DNA of 64,000 nt. It comes from Melastoma dodecandrum (taxonomy: Eukaryota > Streptophyta > Magnoliopsida > Myrtales > Melastomataceae). Below are positions 11,666 to 23,533 of the stretch, one piece after another. Position numbers and translations under genes: made by a program. The notes beneath the pieces are model-generated. The model was given only the letters and a program-made list of their open reading frames with translations, was not told the DNA's origin and searched no databases. The DNA lies in contig JARUPY010000516.1 in the NCBI GenBank assembly GCA_029817715.1, forward strand, positions 124,001 through 188,000. The letters run 5' to 3'. Each line of letters opens with the position of its first letter. Position 1 is the stretch's first letter.

Positions 11666-13121
11666 ATGTCGATGCTCTTGACTGATGGTCATTCGACCGA
11701 ACGGCCACCGCTCTTTGCGGGACAACATTTCTCATATTGGAAAATGAGAATGGAGTTTTTCATTGGAGCAAAAGAAGCTGATTGCTGGCATATTATAATG
11801 GAAGGAGATCTCGTAATTCCTCCATCTAATCCCAGCGACTCTCGGCATGAATTTGAAAGGAAAAGAATTATCTTGTTGAACACTAAAGCAAGGCACTACT
11901 TAGTGTGCGCTCTTGCTGGAAATGAGTTCAATTACATCTCTACTTGTAAGATGGCGAAAGAAATGTGGGATAGATGAAATCATTAGTAAATCATTACGAA
12001 ACATTCAAGATGAAAAAGGATGAGTCAATAGATCAAATGTCTGATCGACTCACCGAAATCACTAATGCCATGGAATCTCTTGGTAAAACCATTTCCAATT
12101 CTGAGCTAGTTAGAAAAATACTTCGCTCATTGCCTAAAACTTGGGAAGCCAAGAAGACGGCAATTGAAGAAGCTAAAGATTTGACAAGCTTAAGTCTTCA
12201 ACAGTTGCTTGATTTTCTCGTTGCTTACGAAAATGAGAATAAAGTTGCTGAAGATAAGAAGACTAATGCTGTTGCATTTAAAGGAAGTGTTGAATCCTTC
12301 TATGAAACTGAGGATGAATCCTCATCCGATTCACAGCATGTAATCTCCTTCATGGCAAGGAAATTTAAGAAGTATCTTCGCAAAAATCGTTTCAAGGGAA
12401 AACGAGATGCTAAAAAGAAGAATGCAAAATCACACCAAAGTAAAGGTGGCGTGTGCTATGAGTGCAACAAACCTGGTCATATGCGACCAGATTGCCCACT
12501 TTTAAATGAGAAGGGCAAACCTTCAAAATATAAGAAAAATGTCATGATGGGATATTGGAGTGATAGTGATGAGGAATCAGATCAGAATGATGAAACAACA
12601 ACATCTGCTATATGGTGCAAACTGATGCTGAAACTGAGAAGGTCAATGCTTTCTCTACCTCCGATCTATCTACTGAAGACATTGAGAACCTTTTCTCAGA
12701 ACTCTATGACAAACTTGAGTCATTGACCGCAAACAATAAGGCTCTCAAGAAGGAGAATAAATTCTTGAGTGCTGAGAACGCTTCTCTTAAGGAAGAGTTA
12801 TCAATAAAGGCTAAGAAAGCAGTAAAGCAACTTTCTCAATCTAAATCAAAGATTGAGGAACTGCAACAACAACTCAGTGCTATGCACAACAAAGCTGATT
12901 CATGCGTACATGAGATGCATTATTCCAAAAATGAGAAACATTCACATCATGAGAAATATATTCCTCCTCATGTTAGGAATGGCGATTCTCATTATATTAT
13001 TCAAAGGCTACCTAGGCTTTGCTATTATTGTAGAAAGCCGGATCATTTCATTAAAAATTGCCATGTACGGCGAAATGATATGCTTGGCATTACTTCTAAA
13101 GTTGATGGTTCTAATTGTTAA
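11666..13121 (+). pseudogene. Sirevirus-like Gag, broken
   Basis: Gag capsid/nucleocapsid protein. The first ATG in frame is 11666 (an upstream TTG is not a credible start). The N-terminal gag domain contains FFIGAKEADCW and EGDLVIPPSNP, and the frame stops at 11977. The core resumes at 11974 with KILRSLPKTWEAKKT and SLQQLLDFLVAYENENK. A first zinc knuckle, CYECNKPGHMRPDC (CX2CX4HX4C), is near 12455. A frame change near 12612-12720 leads into a coiled-coil-like Lys/Glu/Ser-rich segment, and a second knuckle, CYYCRKPDHFIKNC, is near 13020. At least two frame breaks separate these parts. A gag with an extended C-terminal part is typical of Sireviruses. Confidence 0.85.
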
Positions 13122-13124
13122 ATA

Positions 13125-16100
13125 GAAGCAACGACTTACTTAAGTTCTTCTTCTATTTTAGGGATGCTTCAAGTCCATCGCTAAGGACCATATATGGTAC
13201 TTAGATAGTGGCTGCTCGAGGCACATGTCAGGAGATGTCTCCTTATTCTCCACACTGGTTTTCCAGGATGGTGGTGCTGTCACTTTTGGTGAAAATGGAA
13301 AAGGGATGGTTAAAGGAACATAAACCATTTGCTGTCCTAACTCCCTAACTATTGAAGGAGTTCTTTATGTTAAAGGCCTCCAACATAATTTGATTAGTAT
13401 CAGTCAATTGTGCGATAAAGGTTATCATGTTTCTTTCGATGAAAGGACGTGTAACGTTTCACGGGATAGTGTCACTTGCTGCATTGGTGAACGCAAGAAA
13501 AACATCCATATCATGTCTTTTAAGAACGTCTCCGCTGGAGAAAATTGTCTCTTGTCTGTTAAGGACGAGGCTACTTTATGGCATAGAAGGTTGGGACATG
13601 CAAACTATGACCTGCTGTCCAAACTTGCCAGAAAAGATGCTATTAAGGGATTGCCCAAAATCAAGTTTGACAATGACAAGTTTTGCAAAGCTTGCTCTAT
13701 TGGTAAACAAATAAAGGTATCCTTTAAAAGTAAAAATAAGATTTCAAGCAAGGAACCGCTCGAATTACTCCATATGGACTAATTTGGGCCAACATGGACT
13801 CAAAGTCTAGGAGGTAAATGTTATGGATTAGTTGTGATAGACGACTTTTCCAGATTCACTTGGGTTAAATTTTTAGCTCACAAGAGTGACGCGTTTACAA
13901 CATTTGAAACTTTAGTCAAACAACTTCAAAATGAGAAAAGGTGTTTCTCTACGAAGCATAAGAACGGATCATGGTACCGAATTTAAGAACCACGACTTTA
14001 CTTTATTTTGTGAAGAATATGGTATTAACTATAATTTCTCTACTCCATACACTCCATAGCAAAACGGAGTTGTAGAGTGAAAGAAGAGAACCTTACAGGA
14101 CATGGCGAGAACCATGTTGCTGGAAAGTGAGGTTGCTAAAAATCTTTGGGCTGAGGCTGTAAGCACAGCATGCTATATCTCAAATCGAGTTCACTTAAGG
14201 TACTCCTTAGGTAAAATGTCTTATGAGTTATATAAAGGCAGAAAGCCTAATATCTCATACTTCCATCTATTTGGAAGTAAGTGTTATATCTTGAGACCCA
14301 TTAAAGATGGTGTCGGAAAGTTTGACGCTCGATCTGATGAGGGCATATTCTTAGGATACTCCCTCACGAGCAAAGCATATAGAGTCTTTAATAAAAGAAC
14401 TCTAACTGTTGAAGAGTCCATCAATGTTAAAGTTGATGATTCTCCGACACAGGAGGAAGATGCTGTGGAAGCAGCAGCACAATCCTCAACAACAGTATCA
14501 AATGAAACATCACAGCAAACGATTGTTGACAATATTCCGAACGGAAACACGGTAGCAAATGTACAGGAAGTACCTGGTGCACACACTGAAAATGTTTCTG
14601 GTGGTTTTCAGGATATATAAATAGAGGATCGTGTTCCTTCTTTATATAAGAAAGGACATCCTATTGACCAAGTCATAGGATCATTGCACACAGGAGTGCG
14701 AACCCGAAATACAGCAACTATGTACTGTGAACACTCTGCTTTTATTTCTCAAAAGGAACCTCAAGACATTGATGATGCGCCTGATGATTCTAATTGGATC
14801 CTTGCAATGCAAGAGGAATTGAACCAATTTGAGAGAAACAAAGTTTAGAGCTTAGTACCTAGACTTAATGATCGTTCCATTATAGGAACAAAATGGGTTT
14901 ATCGAAATAAACTTGATGAGTCTGGAAATGTTGTAAGAAACAAAGTCAGACTTGTAGCAAAAGGTTACTCTCAAGCAGAGGGTATCGATTATGATGAAAC
15001 GTTCGCTCCCGTGGCGCGTCTTGAAGCAATACGCTTACTTCTAGCGTATGCTTGCTATAATAACATCAAGTTATTTCAAATGGATGTGAAAAGTGTATTC
15101 CTTAATGGTGATCTAAAAGTGGAAGTTTATGTTGAACAACCTCCTAGATTCATCGATCCAAAATTTCATAATCATGTCTATAAGCTATCTAAAGCTTTGT
15201 ATGGACTTAAGCAAGCTTGGAGTGCATGGTACGAAAAGCTTAGTTCCTTTCTTATAGCAACGGGATATAGGCTTGGAAAAATTCATACAACCTTGTTTCT
15301 TAAGAAACATGATGCTGATCTTTTAGTCGCTCAAATATATGCGGACGACATCATATTTGGTTCAACTAATGAACCGAATTCTCTAACTTTATGAGAGGAG
15401 AATTTGAAATGAGTTTCATGGGTGAACTTACTTTCTTCCTTGGATTCCAAATCAAGCAAACTGAAGATGAAATTTTTATTCATCAAGAAAAGTACAACAA
15501 ACAGCTGCTCAAGAAATTTGAGCTTGAGAATGCTAAACCTTTGTCAACTCCTATTGGTAGCAATACCAAAATTGAAAAAGATGAAGGTGGAAAGGAAGTT
15601 GATTCCAAACTATACAGAAGCATGATAGGGTCATTACTCTATCTTACTGCTTCGAAACCTGATATCATGTTTAGCATATGCTTATGCGCTAGATATCAGT
15701 CTGCTCCAAAAGAGTCACATCTTGCAGCAGTCAAGAGGATTTTTAGAAACCTCGCAGGGACTGTTAGCTTAGGTCTATGGTATCCCAGGGGATCGTTACT
15801 GGATCCCGTAGGATATTCAGATGCGGACTATGCTGGATGCCGCATAGATAGAAAAAGTACTTATGGTACTTGTCAATTATTGGGAAACATGTTAATTTCC
15901 TGGTTCTCTAAGAAGTAGACATATGTCGCTTTATCCACAGCTGAGGCGAATACGTTAAAGCAGTAAGTTGCTGTGCTCAGTTACTATGGATGCGACAACA
16001 ACTTGAAGACTATGATCTTCATTTCAATAGTATTCCATTAATGTGTGATAACACTAGTGCAATAAATTTATCACGAAATCATGTCTATCACTCGAGATCT

Positions 16101-16238
16101 AATCATATCGAGTTAAGACATCACTTCTTGCGTGATAATGTACAAAGTGGGAAAGTTGAGATTCAGCATGTAAATACTAAGCAACAGCTTAATGATATTC
16201 TTACCAAACCACCTGACAAGGAAAAGTTTGAGTATTAG
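13125..16238 (+). pseudogene. Sirevirus-like Pol: protease, integrase, RT, RNase H (broken)
   Basis: Polyprotein in copia order. The protease active site WYLDSGCSRHM is near 13193. The pre-integrase HHCC region, with LWHRRLGHANYDLLSKL and CKACSIGKQ, spans 13580-13720. A stop at 13780 interrupts the start of the integrase core. The later integrase part is at 14102-14620, with NRVHLRYSLGKMSYELYKG. The RT palm, with [25 protein letters not shown] and the catalytic YADD, spans 14945-15394. RT/RNase H, with SDADYAGCRIDRKST and YHSRSNHIEL, spans 15391-16238. In-frame stops occur, for example near 14847 and 15916. The RT catalytic box is intact although the frame is not. Confidence 0.88.
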
Positions 16239-16485
16239 GGATATGTAATCCTAATCTCTGAGATAATGATATTGTCATCAAACCATTTTGAGAAATTTTT
16301 GATAGGAAAATAAAAATTTCCTATGGTGCCATTTCATTTACTATTTCTTTTGTTTCCTTCTTTTTCTATAAAATATTTTATAAAAAGAAACTACCCCTAC
16401 GGTTATCACACCTAAAATCCCTAACTTCCTTTGTCTCTTCTTCAACCTCAACCTCCTTCCTTCCTCTCTTCTTCGCAATCTGATC

Positions 16486-18142
16486 ATGGCACCCAAATCT
16501 GCAAAATCCTCAAAGGGGAAGGGAACCCCTAAGAAACAGTTGCAGTCTGTGACTGCTTCTGTCCAGCAATTCTCTATTAAGGAAAATCTCCCAGTTACTA
16601 AGGGGGAGCCTTCGCTGATGCATGCCCCTGCTCCTGTGGTCACTAAGACCAAGGAGACACCTGCTACTGTTCCCGTTAATGAAAATGTGGCTTCGACTGT
16701 TGATGCCACAGTTCTTGGCGAATCTGAAGTTGCTGCGGAGAAAACCCTCGCTGCTGAGGAAGAAACCACTGCACCAGAGGAGGTTACCAAGTCTACACCG
16801 GTTGTGTCCGAGTCTCCTGACAAAGCGGACACCTCCCTCACTCCGGATTTAGAACTCTCTGATGATGAGAGCAAGGAAAGTGAGGATCTTGATGCTACCT
16901 AGGCCGTGGATGAACAGGACTCTTCTACTGAGAAGACCCCCCTGCGGATTACACTGTGGAGGTGGTTGGCTCTGTTATACAGAATCCTCCTCCTGTTCGC
17001 TCTTCTCTGGGTATTGCTTCTCACACCAGGATGAAGCGACCTTTCGCTGGTCTAAAGGATGGTATGCATTCTAACTCTCCTGGTCATAAGAAAGTGAAAA
17101 GTACAGATTCTTCTATCTTTATCCCTGAGATTGATCAGAATGTCTCTCTAGCTGAGTTGAATCGCATTCTTGCTGATGACACAATGCCAAATTGTAACAT
17201 GGAAAAGCGAAACATTGTTGCATGCAAGCGTGTTGATTTTGACTGGTTCACTCAACATCAGTTGAACTTTGCTGAGATGTTTGAGAAGTTGACCTGGCGG
17301 TCTTTCTGTGAGTATGATGACATAGGTTCTATCTCAAAAGTCAAGGAATTTTATGCCAACATTACCTTTCATAAGGAGGACTCCCTCATTAAGTACATCA
17401 AGGTGCTAGTTGATGATAAAGTCTTTGTCTTCTCTGTGTTTGATGTTTGCCGCATTTTTGACTCTGATCCCTTCAACAATCTGAGGTGATTAATGAAGGA
17501 AAACTGGAGGCTTATCAGACCATCAATGACGGTGAGGTTGTTATTGTCAGCGGATATTTGCAGAACACTAGGCTGAGCTTTAGCAACAGGATGTTTCATA
17601 AGGCAGTAATGTCTTGCTTAGCTTCTCGTATTGGCAGTATTGATACTGTCATGCCCAGATATTGGAATTTGATGGTTCATCTCAAGCGAGGTATTCCTGT
17701 GAATTTGAGAAGTGTTATCTTTGGCCATATGGCTTCTTGTGTTCAGGATGAGAACAGGGCACTTCCGTTTGCACATGTCATTACTGCATTGCTGCAGTTA
17801 TATGGGGAGCAGATTGTTCCTGTGAATCAAATGGACACCTGGACTACACAGGTTATTGGAGCTAACTCTGTGGCGAGTATGGGCTACAAATATGTTGATG
17901 GTGTCTTCATCAAGAAACCAACCAAGCGAGAAATTGCTGCCTTTGTCCGTGGCAAGGCCACTGCTGAAACTGGCAAGCAGCGCCAAGCTAAACGTGAGAG
18001 GAATGTTGCTGCATCCAAAGATGAGCCCTCTTCCTCCTCTACATTGCAGAAATTCCTCTGTGAGGAACTCAACTTTACTCGTCGCTCCATTCTTGAAAGG
18101 ATGGATGCATTTGCTGGAAAAGATGATCCAGACTCTGCTTGA
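16486..18142 (+). pseudogene. Env-position ORF of Sirevirus type (plant transposon protein domain), broken
   Basis: An additional ORF between pol and the 3' LTR. It starts MAPKSAKSSKGKGTPKK, with a basic then Thr/Glu/Ser-rich N-terminal part (to a stop at about 16902). A folded-looking region follows, with RVDFDWFTQHQLNFAEMF and VKEFYANITF (about 17090-17489). After another frame break come GYLQNTRLSFSNRMFHKAV, VHLKRGIPVNLRSVIFGHM and a basic tail ending at 18142. This resembles the putative plant transposon protein domain found downstream of pol in SIRE1-like elements, where it was called env-like. I see no signal peptide or convincing membrane anchor here, so an envelope role is not supported by the sequence. 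Confidence 0.75.
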
Positions 18143-18397
18143 TAATGCTGAGGATTGAGCTATGCTCTCCGCTGAGGATTGAGCTACTCTCCTCTCAATC
18201 TTTAGATGACTCTGCTCACTGGTTCTTATGGAATGAGCTTTGTTTTTCTGCTGCTGTTCTTGTTTTGAAACAGTTCGGTCTTGCTGGATTGCAGCAACTG
18301 ATGGCTGCTTTTAGCTTTATCTTTTGAGTGCCAGCATGTTTTTGCTGCACTAGAAATAAAACTATCCATTGCTTTACTCTTTTCTTTTTGATATGAC

Positions 18398-18535
18398 AAA
18401 AAGGGAGAGAAGAATAAGTTCAGGAGGAGTTTTTCAACGACAACGAGTTTTCCAAAGGGGGAGTTGAGAGATTATTGAACTCAAGCTCGATCCCTAAGAA
18501 AGATCATGTTTTGTCATCATAAAAAAGGGGGAGAA
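18398..18535 (+). promoter_or_regulatory. Polypurine tract with two further tract-like copies
   Basis: AAAAAAGGGGGAGAA at 18521-18535 abuts the 3' LTR and should prime plus-strand DNA synthesis. Similar purine runs occur at about 18398-18414 (AAAAAGGGAGAGAAGAA) and 18454-18470 (AAAGGGGGAGTTGAGAG). Multiplied polypurine tracts are reported as a Sirevirus trait. Confidence 0.75.
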
Positions 18536-20031
18536 TGTTAACCTGGTTTTGATGAAGAACTTAAGCAACGCGTTACTGATGGTTAGAAGTAATGTTTCAC
18601 GAGTTGCGTGCTTATCCCTAGTGATGAGCTTGAGCAATGTGTTGTTAAACCACAGCTAGTAACTGTTATATGTTGCTATAAGTAAGTTGTTGCTGTGACA
18701 TTACGTATACATATTGAAAATATGGAAACAAATTTTCAATACCAACGTTTTATTTTGGGTTATCTCAGATTATTCGTCTGAGTGTCCAAATTCAATTAAT
18801 ATGGTTGTCTGATCTCATTTTATACATTTAGGAAACTAAATATTGAGAGATTGGGTTACCAAGTTTATACTTGGAAACAAAATATTTTGTTCTGCAGCAA
18901 TCCTACGCTGTAATAGGATAAAATCATAAATCGGATAAGTTTGTTTATGATCTTATCTCAATTATCAATCAGAGGAGAACATCTTTAGGATGATTTGTTT
19001 ATAAGACTTGGAAACAATTAATTTGTTTCAGATAACAACAGTTTATTTGAGGACAGTTACCGTCGGGGACTTTCCTTCTGTGGTACAGCGAACCGTTGAA
19101 CAGACCGTTGCTGAGTCCTGGCTGCCAGTTTTGGCAACAAATCTCGAAGATTCCTTGGACGTCCTTTGTGCATCTTTCTCCATTATAATCAGACTAGGGA
19201 CGACAATAGAGCAGGTTGCATGGAAGCCGCCAGAGTTGAAAATTCCACCTTAGGTACTAGGTGTGCAGTGCAGTAAGTCACGACTGTGGTAATCGTGCAC
19301 GTCCGAACTTAGTGCAGGACGGATACCTTATCTTAGTGGTCTTTGTGGTTATCTTTGTGGTCTTCGTGGTCTTTGTGGTGATCTGTGGGATCAACTTCGT
19401 GGTTGTCTCTTAAGCAATTACAGGCTCATCTTAAGTAGAGACAAGATTTGTGTGGAAATCCTTTGCTGAACGACAAAGTGCTGAAGCAATCATCTACTGT
19501 GAATCAGAAACGACTTGCTCTCTAAGAAGTCTTTCTTTCACTTTAAGGATTATTATCTGAGGATTTATACTCTAACATAGCGTTGTCTGTGTGCTTTAAT
19601 AGGCAGGCTTACATCTGCGTGACAACATTCTGTGTGGAATCCATTGAGCTACCAACTGCGGTGTATAAGTATCATTCTGCTGGAAACAAGAAGACGTCCA
19701 CTGTGTGAGGAGCTGACCGTTGCCAGGTGTGACCGTCAATTGTACAGGATTCTAAATCTCACTTTGTGAGAAACAAAACGCCTAGTGCAAGGGCTCTATG
19801 CACCCATTATTTTCAAATAGTGGAATCACCTCGTTGGTGGAAAGTGGATGTAGGTCGATTAAGACCGAACTACTATAAATTGTTGTGTCTATTATGATCA
19901 TGCAACACTCGTACGATAGCCTACTCGACAAAATCATAATGGTTACAGCGAAGCAGATCTCATTCTGAGAAAGGGCGAAAAAGTTATAAACACTAATTCA
20001 CCCCCCTCTTATGTTCCTAAACGATCAAACA
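18536..20031 (+). repeat. 3' LTR of the Sirevirus-like element
   Basis: 1496 bp, starts TGTTAACCTGG, ends GATCAAACA and is followed by AGGTT. It lacks the 10635-11104 segment of the 5' LTR (junction near 19204) but retains about 420 bp at its end that the 5' LTR has lost. Imperfect TCTTTGTGGT-like units lie at 19331-19412. Confidence 0.9.
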
Positions 20032-20036
20032 AGGTT

Positions 20037-21127
20037 GTTGGAGTTGAGGAATGCCTCAAGGGTTTGCCGTTGCTTCTAGGAGTTGGATCGAGGCGGCGGA
20101 GGGGAGTTTCGGCTTTATGCGTATGGTTGAAGGCAATCAGAAGAAGAGTGGGTACAAAGAAGCAAGCGTCAAGTCACCTTCGGGAGGGATGGTGGAGGCG
20201 ACTGTTGGAAAATGTCAAAGGGGAGGTTGGCATCTAGTGCTTCTTGCTACTATATTAGGAATGGGTATATAGGACAACATTGTTGCGCTTGTGCGAGGGC
20301 ATCTATTGTTAGAGTTTTCAGGCTGAGCTCAAAGGAGGATGTACAAGCAGGTACGAAGTTGTCGATGTGAGGATGAGGCCTACAGCCGAATGGAACATGG
20401 GAGAATCGTCGCTTCTGGTGTTGCTTCTATGGGCAGCAGCTCGTAAGGCTCTTGCTAGTTTTACAACCGAGGGAGGAAGACTAACAATGGGAGAAAGAGA
20501 AGGTGATATTAATTGTATTAAAAAAAGAGGCTAGGTGAATAGAGAAGAATGTTGTCTTTGGTTAGAGGTAGGAAATGTGAAAGTAAGAAGAAAAAGAGAA
20601 TTTTCATCTCGTCTAGTTGGAGGTGATCAGACGAGATAAAAAAAATGTGATTTTCAATTCATTGGATGCTGTCCTTCTTCTCTTAGCTGGGAATCATTGC
20701 AAGTCAAGGATGGCAGGTGGGCAGAGGAGGAGATTTGTTGGAGGAGTTTTTGTTGAGAGGGTGTTACTTGCCTTTCCTATTGTTGAAAACCTGTTGGAAG
20801 GGTTGCCGTTCATTCTGAGCTTCTATAGGCCATTCAAAAGCAGGCTGAGGAGATTGTTGGAGTGGAGTTGACCGATCTGTTGTTGATGATCCCAAGTCGG
20901 TTTCGCAACATTGTCAATTGTGCAGTTTGTTAAAAGCTTTTGGCGTGGCAAGAGAAGTAGGGCGCATAGGATGGGGATTTGTTATGAGCGGTTGTCAACA
21001 TGAGTTGCAGCCGGATGGATCTCCAACAACAACTTATCCTTTGGTCAGGTACCCCATCCTTGGTGGGTTATCCTTGTACTGTTGTCGGTTTCTATTGCAT
21101 GATCTTTTTGTTTGTGGGACTGCGACT
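20037..21127. other. Intergenic spacer right of the Sirevirus-like element
   Basis: Starts right after the AGGTT duplication. Purine-rich plus strand with short open frames, none recognisable. No repeat or RNA gene identified. Confidence 0.5.
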
Positions 21128-22570
21128 TGGGGTGTAAATTAGCTAAGTCGAGCCCGAACACTAGTGGGCTTGTGCTCGATGAAGTAGTGATGTTTGGGCT
21201 CGAGCTTGAGCTCGTTTATTTTTATGGAGCTCGAGCTCAAGCTCGTTTTAGGCTCAATACGAATGTTCGGTAGGGCTCAATTTGAGCTCAAGCTCGAGCT
21301 TGTTTTAGGCTCGTTATGAATTTACAATGAAGGACAAACACCTACTATGTCATTTCAAATTTCCAAATATCAAAGCCAGAGTTGATGTTTCTCAACATAT
21401 GATCCTCAAAAATTCGATGCGACCAATATAGTTTCTCAAACAAATGATGGTTGACCAGTTCCTTGAATTACCATCGGTTGAGGAATATAGCACCGAATGT
21501 ACACCTCTAGCTTGAACCCGTAAAATATTAGAAGCGATGCCAACATTACATTGCTTTCCAAAGTGAGAATTCAATTCTTGCCAATCTATAAGACGAAGTT
21601 TGGATTGCCCATGGTCAATCATGGAATAGGTAGCGTGATATCGATCAACTGATTCATTTCTTACGAAATTAGATGAATATCAATAGCAAGAAAAATAAAT
21701 GTAGGGATTTCATAATAGAAATATTAAGAACTCGACCTTTTTAATGCTTGACTTTGTGTAAATTCTTACACCAATCACTTCCACAAAGTAGAATGTGCAC
21801 AATTTCTAGAGACAACGAAGCACGATAAGCATCAATGACTCTTCCACCTGCACTATCAGTTGCCTCCGAAGCTAAACTTGCAATGGGAATGGCAAGAATG
21901 TCACGAGCCATTCTAGATAAAATAGGCTTTTCAACCATTCTAATCCGTCAAAGTTTGAACTTGTATCACCAACATAACTACCCTCATCCAATAGTTCTTT
22001 ATCTCACTCTTCGAATGTTCAGTATTCTCTACAGATATAGCAAACTGAGCAACCTCTAACCAACCCGAAGATGATGATAACGATTTGATGTCCATAGAAT
22101 TTTTCCAACTTTGTGATAATTGTTCTACACTGTTGCTTCTCTATTCAGCCGCATAATCATTATATCAGTCATGTAAAGCATCATGAACAACTTTAATATT
22201 GACATTTGATTCATTAGATAAATAATGTCTCGGAAAAGAAACTTAATCACCCTAAATTTGTATCTTAGATATAAAATTACTGCAATAGTCATCAACAAGT
22301 TGCAATAACCCCAATACTTGTCAACTTTTCTTTCATCTTATTCACTATCAAGAAGAGAAAATGCTTATCATATTTGATTCTAGTGAACTTTCTATCCAAC
22401 ATAACTTCACCCTACGAATTTCATGAAGGAATAAGTTAGAAGTGGGGTACTCACTATCCGAAATAATATTGGTGACGGAATTAAAAACACCCAAAATCTC
22501 ACGAACTTCTTTAACTTTCACCCAATCTTAACCTTTGGGTGACAATCATAAGATGCTTCTCACTCTGCAT
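21128..22570 (-). mobile_element. Degenerate hAT transposon with GAGCTC-rich end
   Basis: The left end reads GGGGTGTAAATTAGCTAAGTC followed by about 180 bp packed with GAGCTC/GCTCGAGCT motifs (21160-21320), typical of the subterminal region of plant hAT elements. The transposase remnant on the minus strand has its C-terminus facing this end, consistent with this being the 3' terminus. The other end was not found. Confidence 0.65.
21741..22540 (-). pseudogene. hAT transposase relic (C-terminal half)
   Basis: Minus-strand relic. The hAT dimerisation domain is clear at 21741-21938: PILSRMARDILAIPIAS, then ASEATDSAGGRVIDAYR, then LLCGSDW. Upstream (22380-22500) broken frames give SEYPTSNLFLHEIRRVKLCW, then MKEKLTSIG, which fits the hAT DUF4413-type region. 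Stops and shifts are frequent. No BED zinc finger seen. Confidence 0.7.
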
Positions 22571-23529
22571 ATCGTAGAAAAACCTCTTTGAACATGATAA
22601 CCCTGGACAACATTTCATTTATCGAATTTCATCTTATTTTACAAGCAATGGTAAGCCTTCTATTAGGTAGCTGTACTTGTTGCACAATCTCGGAGAACAT
22701 CTTTTCTTTTATTAATCATAATGCATTAACCAAAATACATCCAGGACATACTCAGGATACAACAGTTCTAGGCTAGCTGGTATAATCTACCCACATCAAG
22801 AGAAACACATAAATGACATAGAAGTTGGGCAACTAGCCGAAGTAGAAGCCTAACAATTAGTAGCAACTCCAGCAAAACAACACACAATCCTCCCTTGTTT
22901 TCCACCCTGCTACTATCCTCTCTTTCGTCCTCGTCAATCTCTTGCAGGCATTTGTTGAAGGCAACATTCCTCTCCCTTACCTCCTCAATAGGAGCTTGTG
23001 CAGCACAAAAAAGGCCTCAGTGTAGTCCTCCTACAAATTCTACCAAGCCAAGGGACTTGTCAATGAGGTCATGGAGATCTCTGCACAGAGCAGACCTCAT
23101 GTAGATGCAAGTCTCATCAACAATCTTGGTCAAGGGAATCTTCATCCGACATAGCAAAGGCATATTGAGAGCAAGGGTGTCATGGCATGTTCTCTTTAGA
23201 TAATGCGAGCGAAGAGCCGCTGGACAAAATCCATGACATTCTTGGTCATGTTGCCCTCATGACCACTACCGTCGCTGCTATCTTGAACAACAACCAGGGT
23301 ACCCCAGGGAGATCCCTCCCCTAGTGAAGGTCGCCAATGTAGAGCGCTACCTCCCCGTGCATTCCTTCCCTGAGCATTCCTTCCCCTTGCCGTGTATCCC
23401 GGAGTCGACATTCCTTCCCCTAGGTGAGAGAAGATAAAAGGATGATAATGGCCCCTACTTGCCGACAAGTTGTATTTGTACTCAACTCACCAAATCTCTC
23501 AGGTATTGAAAATAGCATTTCTAATCCTC
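22571..23529. other. Unassigned spacer
   Basis: No recognised gene. A short local repeat of CATTCCTTCCC occurs three times at about 23357-23412. Short open frames on both strands show no family motif. Confidence 0.4.
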
Positions 23530-23533
23530 AACG

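Larger units (their letters stand above)
9961..20031 (+). mobile_element. Complete-length Sirevirus-like Ty1/copia retrotransposon
   Basis: Element of 10,071 bp bounded by LTRs that start TGTTAACCTGG (9961 and 18536) and end in AACA/AAACA (11523 and 20031). It is flanked by a perfect 5-bp target-site duplication AGGTT (9956-9960 and 20032-20036). Internal order: iMet-type primer-binding site, gag with two zinc knuckles, protease, integrase, reverse transcriptase with YADD, RNase H, a further ORF in the position of the Sirevirus env-like gene, several polypurine tracts, 3' LTR. Gene order PR-INT-RT marks copia. The long LTRs, extra ORF and multiplied polypurine tracts point to the Sirevirus (SIRE) group. 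Coding frames carry many stops, so it is not autonomous. Confidence 0.92.

Noticed and set aside
16341..16874. 177-codon minus-strand frame
   Set aside because: It is the exact antisense shadow of the Thr/Glu/Ser-rich N-terminus of the Sirevirus env-position ORF, and repetitive codon use explains it.
21184..21320. GAGCTC-rich stretch as a simple microsatellite
   Set aside because: The words are irregular, in both orientations, and next to a hAT-type terminus and transposase, so a transposon end is the better reading.
22895..23468. Short frames suggesting a small host gene
   Set aside because: No conserved motif, mixed strands, and flanked by hAT and LINE debris; not supported.
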